Source: an uncultured Clostridia bacterium
GTDB lineage: Bacteria; Bacillota; Clostridia; UBA1381
Assembly: GCA_934463455.1 (NCBI GenBank)
Contig: CAKSJU010000108.1
Coordinates: forward strand, 1 to 6,799
Length of the DNA: 6,799 nucleotides
Direction of reading: 5' to 3'
The notes under the pieces were generated by a model. The model was not told where the DNA came from, ran no database searches, and worked only from the letters and a program-made list of their open reading frames with translations. A program made the translations under genes and the position numbers. Positions 1 to 4,753 of this stretch are shown in pieces; within the stretch, counting starts at the first letter, position 1, and every line of letters begins with the position of its first letter.

Positions 1-882
1 GCTTTTGAAGCGAATGAGGCAGATGTAATAAGCGGGAGCGTTTTGGATTTGACAAAAAATACTCCCAAAGGCAAAACTTTAATTCGTGATTATATTTCGC
101 GCAATCTTACATTTTTAGGAATGAATGATGAAGAGGGGATTTTATCGCTTCCGGAGGTAAGGCGTGCAATAGCCTATCTTATTGACAAAAATGAGATAAT
201 CGAGAGGAATGTCTACGGAAGAGGAGAAGCGGTTGATGTTCCTATTTATCCCAAAGCGTGGTTTTATGATTCTGCATTAAGCTCGGTTGAGGTCGCGGCG
301 GACGGGAGCTATTTGGAAAGCATATTAAACGAAAACGGCTGGTACAAAAAGGACGGGCTTTATACAAAGGACTTCGGAAGCTATGAAACCGAGCTTACAT
401 TGTCAGTTCTTGTCAATTCCGAAAATGAAGAAAAGACCTCTATTGCAAAAAGCATATCGAAAACGCTGGGGGATAACGGAATAACGGTGAGAGTAAAGGC
501 GATACCGTATGAAAAATATTTGGGAAAAATAAAGGATAGAGATTTTTCAATGTTCATAGGCGAAATTGCAATGGATAAAAATATGGACCCTGCCGGACTC
601 GTAAAAAGCGGAGAAAATTATTTCGGATATAAAAGTGAGGAAACCGACGATATATTAAATAAAATGTATGCTGCGAGAGGAACTGAAGAGGTTATTTCCA
701 AGTTCGGAGAATTTGCGGGAGTTTTCTTGCGCGATATGCCGTTTGTTCCGCTGTTTTTCAGAAAAGACGCAATGGCATACGCTTCAAATCTGGCGGGATT
801 CGGAATGCCGGATTATTACAGACCGTACAGAAATATTGAGAATTGGTATTTTTCTCAAAAAGTGGAGTTGAACGAGAAATGA
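1..882 (+). CDS. ABC transporter solute-binding protein, family 5 (peptide type), C-terminal part
   Basis: This is the last 293 residues of a longer protein; the frame is open from base 1 and the true start lies upstream, so the TTG at 43 is only an internal Leu codon. It resembles the C-terminal lobe of family 5 (SBP_bac_5) extracellular solute-binding proteins, which capture oligopeptides, nickel or other small solutes and pass them to an ABC permease. Typical features are the segment LPEVRRAIAYLIDKNEI (about residues 50-66) followed by NVYGRGEAVDVPIYP, a lobe of the form 'IAKSISKTLGDNGITVRVK' (about 148-166), and an ending rich in aromatic residues with MPFVPLFFR. Full-length members are usually about 500-600 residues, so roughly the first half is missing, including any lipoprotein signal. 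The stop overlaps the next gene's start by 4 bases, so it is probably co-translated with the regulator. The ligand cannot be read from this part. Family call fairly sure; peptide specificity inferred. Confidence 0.82.
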   Translation, partial: AFEANEADVISGSVLDLTKNTPKGKTLIRDYISRNLTFLGMNDEEGILSLPEVRRAIAYLIDKNEIIERNVYGRGEAVDVPIYPKAWFYDSALSSVEVAADGSYLESILNENGWYKKDGLYTKDFGSYETELTLSVLVNSENEEKTSIAKSISKTLGDNGITVRVKAIPYEKYLGKIKDRDFSMFIGEIAMDKNMDPAGLVKSGENYFGYKSEETDDILNKMYAARGTEEVISKFGEFAGVFLRDMPFVPLFFRKDAMAYASNLAGFGMPDYYRPYRNIENWYFSQKVELNEK

Positions 883-1739
883 CAGATACGGATATAATCA
901 GATATATAGCGGACAACACAGTTAAATTCAGTAAAAGACAAAAACAGCTTGCGGAATTTATTGTGCGGCATATAGATAAGGCTGCATATATGACAGCAAG
1001 GCAGCTTGCGGAGTCGGCACAGGTCAGCGAATCCACCGCGGTGAGATTTGCGGCAGAGCTTGGATTTTCAGGATTTCATGATTTTCAGAAGAGCTTGAAG
1101 GAGGCGGCGAGAAATCAGCTGAATTCTATACAGCGCATGGAAATCGCTACCGAAAGAATAGGAAATGACGAGGTCCTTTCATCTGTTCTTAAATCAGATG
1201 TTGAAAAGATTTTGTACACTCTTGAAGAAATTGACCGCAGACAGTTCAATGAAGCGGCGGACGCTCTTTTAAATGCGGAAAACATTTATATAACGGGAGT
1301 CAGAAGTGCGGCGGCTCTTGCCAATTTTACGGGTTTCTATTTTAATTTGCTTTTTGATAATGTTAAATTGATTAATACTACAGGAGCGGATGATATTTTT
1401 GAGCAGCTTCTCCGCATAGGCAAAAACGATGTTGTTTTGGGAATGAGCTTTCCGAGATACTCGAAAAATACGGTTGACGCGCTAAAATATGCCGCGCAGT
1501 GCGGTGCTTGCGTCATCGGAATAACAGATAATAAAAAATCTCCGATAGTTAAATATTCAAGATATTGTCTTATTGCCCGGAGTGATATGGATTCTTTTGT
1601 GGATTCGCTTGTGGCTCCTTTGAGTGTGGTCAACGCATTGATTGTTTCAATTGGAATGAAAAAGAAAAAAGAGGCAATGTCAACCTTTGAAAAGCTCGAA
1701 AAAATTTGGGCGGAATATGGAGTATATGATAAAGAATGA
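879..1739 (+). CDS. MurR/RpiR family transcriptional regulator (HTH + SIS domain)
   Basis: A 286-residue protein, the usual length for the RpiR/MurR family of cytoplasmic regulators that sense phosphosugars. The N-terminal RpiR-type helix-turn-helix domain covers about residues 1-77, with the recognition region near 37-64 (TARQLAESAQVSESTAVRF, then ELGFSGFHDFQ). The C-terminal SIS phosphosugar-binding domain covers about 126-262, with IYITGVRSAA (136-145) and the Ser/Thr-containing loop SFPRYSKNT (190-198) as its likely ligand contacts. I chose ATG 879 because GGAG (864-867) lies 11 bases upstream and the resulting N-terminus fits the family; the frame is open upstream to GTG 843, which would add an unlikely 12 residues. 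The start overlaps the preceding stop (ATGA) and its own stop overlaps the next start, so it sits in the middle of a coupled operon. Such regulators often control adjacent uptake genes; that, and the ligand, are inference here. Confidence 0.92.
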   Translation: MTDTDIIRYIADNTVKFSKRQKQLAEFIVRHIDKAAYMTARQLAESAQVSESTAVRFAAELGFSGFHDFQKSLKEAARNQLNSIQRMEIATERIGNDEVLSSVLKSDVEKILYTLEEIDRRQFNEAADALLNAENIYITGVRSAAALANFTGFYFNLLFDNVKLINTTGADDIFEQLLRIGKNDVVLGMSFPRYSKNTVDALKYAAQCGACVIGITDNKKSPIVKYSRYCLIARSDMDSFVDSLVAPLSVVNALIVSIGMKKKKEAMSTFEKLEKIWAEYGVYDKE

Positions 1740-2959
1740 GTGAGAAAAAAACTGTTGCGGTAATAGGCGGCGGCGCGGCGGGACTTATGGCTTGCGGTAC
1801 TGCCGCAAAGTATGCGGATAAGGTCGTTTTGATAGAAAAAAACAATATTTTGGCAAAAAAAGTCCGTATTACCGGTAAAGGGAGATGTAATATAACAAAT
1901 TCTGCCGATGTTGAGGATATAATCCGAAATATTCCGACAAACGGAAAGTTTTTGTACAGTGCTTTGTACAGCTTCACGAACGAGGATACAATTACTTTTT
2001 TTGAAAATCTGGGAGTGAAAACGAAAACCGAACGCGGCGGGAGAGTATTTCCGGTTTCCGATTCGGCAAAGGATGTTGCGGAGGCACTGGCAAAATATGC
2101 AATACAGAAAAACGTAAAAAGAATATATGCCGAAGCTGTCGGAATAAAGACAGAAAACGGCAAAGTATTCGGCGTTGAGACAACAAAGGGGTTTGTGCGG
2201 GCTGACAAGGTGATACTTGCAAGCGGCGGAAAATCCTACCCCCTGACAGGCTCGGACGGCAGCGGATATAAAATGGCAAAACGTCTCGGACATACCGTAA
2301 TTGAGCCGTATCCATCACTTGTACCGATTGAAACAAAGGAAAATTGGGTAAAGGATGTTATGGGATTGTCGCTTAAAAACGTAAGCCTTAAGCTGTATTC
2401 AAAAAAATTGGTGTACGAAGATTTCGGGGAGATGATTTTCACTCACTTCGGAATAAGCGGACCTATAGTGTTGTCTGCGTCGGCACATATAAAAAATACG
2501 GATAAAATCGATTATTTCGTAAAGATAGATTTAAAACCCGCATTGTCGGAGGAGCAGCTTGATAAAAGAATACAAAGAGATTTTCTTGAATTTAAGAAAA
2601 AGCATTTTATAAATTCACTGGACGAGCTTTTACCGAAGGCACTGATTCCGATAATAACCGAGCTCTCGGGAATAGAGCCGCATAAAGAAACAAGCTCGGT
2701 AACAAAAGAGGAAAGAAAACATCTTTGTGAATTAATAAAAGGCTTGCCGCTCTCCGTGAAGAGATTAAGAGATATAAGCGAGGCGATTATCACTTCCGGA
2801 GGAATAAAGGTAAATGAAATAGATCCATCGACGATGCAGTCCAAATTGATAGAGGGATTGTATTTTGCGGGTGAGATTATAGATGTTGATGCGTATACCG
2901 GAGGATTTAATTTGCAGATTGCATTTTCCACCGGGCATTTGGCGGGAGAAAGTATATGA
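1736..2959 (+). CDS. NAD(P)/FAD-dependent oxidoreductase, BaiN/HI0933 (YhiN) family
   Basis: A 407-residue flavoprotein of normal full length for the HI0933/BaiN family. The N-terminal Rossmann fold binds FAD: VAVIGGGAAGL with the GxGxxG glycines at 11, 13 and 16, and the acidic strand end at E34 (VLIEKN). The family signature GKGRCNITN lies at 47-55. The middle includes LASGGKSYPLTGSDGSGY (161-178) and IFTHFGISGP (234-243). The C-terminal flavin-binding segment is at about 374-400, from GLYFAGE to GGFNLQIAFSTG. BaiN of bile-acid-transforming clostridia belongs to this family, but most members, including those beside cmk in Clostridia, have no proven substrate, so bile-acid activity should not be assumed. 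Databases sometimes label them 'aminoacetone oxidase family'. The ATG overlaps the regulator's stop by 4 bases, with a modest GGAG at 1719-1722, so translation is probably coupled. Family call is strong; reaction unknown. Confidence 0.93.
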   Translation: MSEKKTVAVIGGGAAGLMACGTAAKYADKVVLIEKNNILAKKVRITGKGRCNITNSADVEDIIRNIPTNGKFLYSALYSFTNEDTITFFENLGVKTKTERGGRVFPVSDSAKDVAEALAKYAIQKNVKRIYAEAVGIKTENGKVFGVETTKGFVRADKVILASGGKSYPLTGSDGSGYKMAKRLGHTVIEPYPSLVPIETKENWVKDVMGLSLKNVSLKLYSKKLVYEDFGEMIFTHFGISGPIVLSASAHIKNTDKIDYFVKIDLKPALSEEQLDKRIQRDFLEFKKKHFINSLDELLPKALIPIITELSGIEPHKETSSVTKEERKHLCELIKGLPLSVKRLRDISEAIITSGGIKVNEIDPSTMQSKLIEGLYFAGEIIDVDAYTGGFNLQIAFSTGHLAGESI

Positions 2960-2964
2960 AAGGA
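2959..2964 (+). promoter_or_regulatory. Ribosome binding site of the HutP-family gene
   Basis: AAAGGA begins on the last base of the flavoprotein stop codon and ends 11 bases before ATG 2976. It supports that start over the much longer open frame beginning at 2883, which would lie inside the flavoprotein gene and add 31 residues unlike the family. Two other ATGs nearby (2956, 2971) are in a different frame that closes at 3027. Confidence 0.6.
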
Positions 2965-2975
2965 AATGTAATGCT

Positions 2976-3386
2976 ATGGAAAACGGAAGCAGAGAAGTGG
3001 CGGCGGCTGCCGCAAAAATGGCTATGACAACAGCTCGTGCGGAGGAAAGCGAGATTGCGGAAATTATGCGAAAAAAGGGTATTAAAACCGCCGCAGTTGA
3101 TTATGGCGGTGAATTTTCGCATGCGGTCGCAAAAATAGTCGAACGTGCGGTTGTTGCCGCAAGGAGAGAGGGACTTATAGGAGAGTCTCATGCCGAAGAA
3201 GGAGCGGTTGCGGGTGCGGCTCATGAAGCCATATCACAGATTTTCACAAAAGTGATAGGACTTAATCTCGGAGGAAAAATAGGAATAGCAAAAACGGATG
3301 ATCATATCGCGGTTTGCGTATTTTTTGCTGTCGGACTGCTGAATTTAAATGATGTTGCGATGGGATTGGGACACAGAGCCTTGTAA
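2976..3386 (+). CDS. HutP family protein (putative RNA-binding antiterminator)
   Basis: A 136-residue protein with the pattern of the HutP family. In Bacillus subtilis HutP (about 148 residues), L-histidine and Mg2+ switch on binding to UAG-containing repeats in hut mRNA, preventing termination. Visible family features are YGGEFSHAVAKIVERAVVAA (43-62), ESHAEEGAVAGAAHEAISQI (70-89), the strand GLNLGGKIGIAK (95-106), HIAVCVFFAVGLLNLN (110-125) and the ending GLGHRAL (130-136). From memory of the B. subtilis protein, H72 and H133 correspond to two metal/histidine-binding histidines (His73, His138), while the position of His77 appears to be Gly76. No hut (histidine breakdown) gene lies in the window; neighbours are a flavoprotein gene and cmk. 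Similar HutP-like proteins occur in Clostridia, so the family call is good, but the RNA target and the need for histidine are unknown. The Ala-rich N-terminus (residues 9-20) is probably helical. Confidence 0.85.
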   Translation: MENGSREVAAAAAKMAMTTARAEESEIAEIMRKKGIKTAAVDYGGEFSHAVAKIVERAVVAARREGLIGESHAEEGAVAGAAHEAISQIFTKVIGLNLGGKIGIAKTDDHIAVCVFFAVGLLNLNDVAMGLGHRAL

Positions 3387-3390
3387 TTGC

Positions 3391-3396
3391 GGGAGG
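3391..3396 (+). promoter_or_regulatory. Ribosome binding site of cmk
   Basis: GGGAGG, 9 bases upstream of ATG 3406, sits inside the 19-base gap after the HutP-family stop. It fixes the cmk start at 3406 rather than the upstream in-frame ATG at 3349, which lies within the HutP-family gene and would add 19 residues with no counterpart in cytidylate kinases. Confidence 0.8.
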
Positions 3397-3405
3397 AAAA
3401 ATTGT

Positions 3406-4062
3406 ATGAATAAATTTATTTCTGTAGCAGTGGACGGTCCTGCCGGAGCGGGAAAAAGCTCGGTTTCAAAAGCAGTGGCAAAAAAGCTGGGATTTATTTA
3501 TGTGGACACCGGCGCTATGTACAGAGCGTGCGCGCTTTATGCGCTTGAAAACGGCTTGGAAATTGAGGAAAAAGCTCTTTTAGGAGTGCTTGACGATATT
3601 AATATACAGATAAAGTATGATGACAACGGTCAGATAATTCTTTTAAACGGAAAAAATGTTTCAAAGGATATCAGAAAACCGGAGGTTTCCATGGGAGCGT
3701 CAAAAATAGCGGCAATACCTGCTGTAAGATTGAAGCTTGTTGAGCTTCAGAGAAAGCTTGCTGAAAATGATAATGTTATAATGGATGGGCGCGATATAGG
3801 CACATATGTTTTACCCGATGCTTCGGTGAAGGTTTATCTTACGGCATCGGCAGAAGCACGTGCAAAAAGAAGATATGATGAAATGACGGGAGAAAAAGAT
3901 TTTGAAACGGTTAAAAAAGATATAATAAACCGTGACGAAAATGATATGAAAAGAGAATTTGCTCCTTTAAAAAAAGCAGATGACGCATATGTAATAGACA
4001 GCTCCGATATGAGCTTTGACGAGGTGTGCGAAAAGCTAGAGAAGCTTATAGCCTTAGCATAA
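3406..4062 (+). CDS. cmk: Cytidylate kinase ((d)CMP kinase)
   Basis: A 218-residue cytoplasmic enzyme of standard bacterial length that transfers phosphate from ATP to CMP or dCMP, giving CDP or dCDP for nucleic acid and phospholipid precursor supply. The ATP-binding P-loop is GPAGAGKSS at 11-19, preceded by VAVD. DTGAMYRA (34-41), the segment EVSMGASKIAAIPAVR (93-108) and DGRDIGT (127-133) are hallmark CMP-binding regions. The lid contains RAKRR (152-156), and the motif RDENDMKREFAPLKKADDA (176-194) closes the active site. All expected key residues are present, so it should be active. Its position just upstream of plsC and an S1-containing gene is typical: cmk lies next to an S1 gene in both E. 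coli and B. subtilis. It follows the HutP-family gene by 19 bases and is probably on the same transcript. Confidence 0.97.
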   Translation: MNKFISVAVDGPAGAGKSSVSKAVAKKLGFIYVDTGAMYRACALYALENGLEIEEKALLGVLDDINIQIKYDDNGQIILLNGKNVSKDIRKPEVSMGASKIAAIPAVRLKLVELQRKLAENDNVIMDGRDIGTYVLPDASVKVYLTASAEARAKRRYDEMTGEKDFETVKKDIINRDENDMKREFAPLKKADDAYVIDSSDMSFDEVCEKLEKLIALA

Positions 4063-4091
4063 AAGTACCTCCTGCACAGACTACAACCTGT

Positions 4092-4122
4092 CCGTGGCTT
4101 TGCTCCTTGCGGAGTAAAACGG
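4092..4122 (+). other. Stem-loop in the cmk-plsC spacer
   Basis: Outer stem CCGT (4092-4095) pairs with ACGG (4119-4122). After a 3-base bulge GGC (4096-4098), the inner stem TTTGCTCC (4099-4106) pairs with GGAGTAAA (4111-4118) over a TTGC loop; one pair is G-U. That makes 12 pairs with one bulge. The bases that follow are GAGCGTTGATTT rather than a run of T, so it is not a canonical intrinsic terminator. It may slow or protect the transcript, or separate expression of cmk from plsC. Confidence 0.6.
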
Positions 4123-4145
4123 GAGCGTTGATTTAATAAATTAAA

Positions 4146-4153
4146 AGGTGAGG
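4146..4153 (+). promoter_or_regulatory. Ribosome binding site of plsC
   Basis: AGGTGAGG ends 7 bases before ATG 4161 and selects that start over the in-frame TTG at 4155, which is only one base away from this site. Its AGGT could pair with ACCT at 4067-4070 and its GAGG with CCTC at 4068-4071, so the start of the spacer could mask it; that is inference. Confidence 0.75.
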
Positions 4154-4160
4154 ATTGAAA

Positions 4161-4751
4161 ATGTTTTATAAAATTGCAAAAGCCGTACTCAGATTTATAA
4201 TGTTTTTTGTGTTCAGAATAAAAATAGTCGGAAAAGAAAACATCCCGCTTGAGGGCGGAGTGATGCTTGCGTCAAATCATAAAAGCTGCTGGGACCCGGT
4301 GCTGCTTGCGCTTGCATCTCCGAGAAAGATGCGCTTTATGGGAAAATCCGAGTTGTTTAAAAATAAGTTATTTGCGTGCTTGATAACATCTCTGGGGGCG
4401 TTTCCGGTACACAGAGGCAAAGGAGACATAGGTGCTGTAAAAAGTGCTCTTACAATACTTAAAAACGATGAAATGATGTTGATATTCCCTGAGGGAAAAA
4501 GAGTAAAGGACGAATCCAAAGCGGAAGCAAAGCCGGGAGCGGTTATGCTTGCCGCAAGAGCGAAAGTGCCGATTGTTCCCGCATATATTTCGGGAACATA
4601 CCATTGGATGTCAAAAATAACTGTGACATTCGGAAGCCCGATATACTATGACGAGCTGTACGATAAAAAGACGGTTATGCAGGAGCTTCAGGAATACAGT
4701 GACGTGCTTTTGAAAACCATGCGTTCATATAAAGTTGAGAAAGGAAAATAA
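4161..4751 (+). CDS. plsC: 1-acyl-sn-glycerol-3-phosphate acyltransferase (PlsC/LPLAT family)
   Basis: A 196-residue membrane-associated acyltransferase that adds the second fatty acyl chain to lysophosphatidic acid, forming phosphatidic acid, the precursor of membrane phospholipids. The catalytic HX4D motif is NHKSCWD with H40 and D45. Glycerophosphate-binding motif II is GAFPVHRG (79-86), motif III is FPEGKR (109-114) and motif IV is VPIVP (137-141). The N-terminus is hydrophobic and basic (IAKAVLRFIMFFVFRIKIV, about 5-23), fitting a single membrane-anchoring helix. Its length is normal for short Gram-positive members. The C-terminal end is Lys-rich. It is separated from cmk by the structured spacer and from ispH-rpsA by only 2 bases, so it is almost certainly co-transcribed with the latter. 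Acyl donor (acyl-ACP or acyl-CoA) cannot be told from sequence; acyl-ACP is likely in Clostridia. Confidence 0.94.
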   Translation: MFYKIAKAVLRFIMFFVFRIKIVGKENIPLEGGVMLASNHKSCWDPVLLALASPRKMRFMGKSELFKNKLFACLITSLGAFPVHRGKGDIGAVKSALTILKNDEMMLIFPEGKRVKDESKAEAKPGAVMLAARAKVPIVPAYISGTYHWMSKITVTFGSPIYYDELYDKKTVMQELQEYSDVLLKTMRSYKVEKGK

Positions 4752-4753
4752 AA

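Larger units (their letters stand above)
4063..4160 (+). other. cmk-plsC spacer, structured leader candidate
   Basis: This is the only sizeable non-coding stretch in the window. Its first two thirds (about 4065-4127) is visibly richer in G and C than the neighbouring genes, then it turns AT-rich before the plsC ribosome binding site. It contains a stem-loop (4092-4122), an anti-Shine-Dalgarno-like ACCTCCT (4067-4073), a second similar CTCCTTGC (4103-4110), and a GGAGC (4122-4126) that could replace the local stem partner of GCTCC (4102-4106). A short AT-rich dyad, TTTAAT-AA-ATTAAA (4132-4145), precedes the plsC ribosome binding site. I see no good sigma-A promoter and no U-run after the stem, so it is neither an obvious promoter nor a standard terminator. 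It could be a leader controlling plsC, an RNA processing site, or an inserted short repeat; single-window data cannot decide. Confidence 0.5.

Noticed and set aside
1337..2293. Long open frame on the minus strand (318 residues) across the regulator and flavoprotein genes.
   Set aside because: It lies opposite two clearly conserved genes, has Cys/Phe/Ser-rich composition typical of an antisense shadow, and matches no family I recognise.
1736..2959. Naming the flavoprotein baiN and inferring a bile-acid 7-dehydroxylation system.
   Set aside because: No other bai genes are present, and this family is common beside cmk in Clostridia that do not transform bile acids.
2956..3027. Small open frame of 23 codons starting ATG 2956 (overlapping the flavoprotein stop as ATGA) and ending TGA 3027.
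   Set aside because: It overlaps the start of the well-supported HutP-family gene in another frame, its AAAGGA site lies after rather than before its start, and the peptide (MKGNVMLWKTEAEKWRRLPQ and three more residues) resembles nothing I know. At most it could pass ribosomes on to the next start.
4037..4057. Three TAG triplets near the end of cmk (4037, 4049, 4055) that might be a HutP-type binding site ahead of the spacer hairpin.
   Set aside because: Known HutP sites have UAG triplets spaced by 4 bases; here the gaps are 9 and 3 bases, and such triplets are common by chance in AT-rich DNA.
4092..4134. The spacer stem-loop as an intrinsic terminator after cmk.
   Set aside because: The stem is followed by GAGCGTTGATTT with no run of T, so it lacks the release signal; plsC follows without a convincing promoter.
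4128..4140. A possible promoter for plsC using TTGATT and TAATAA in the spacer.
   Set aside because: The two elements overlap or touch instead of lying about 17 bases apart, and no alternative pair with good spacing was found.
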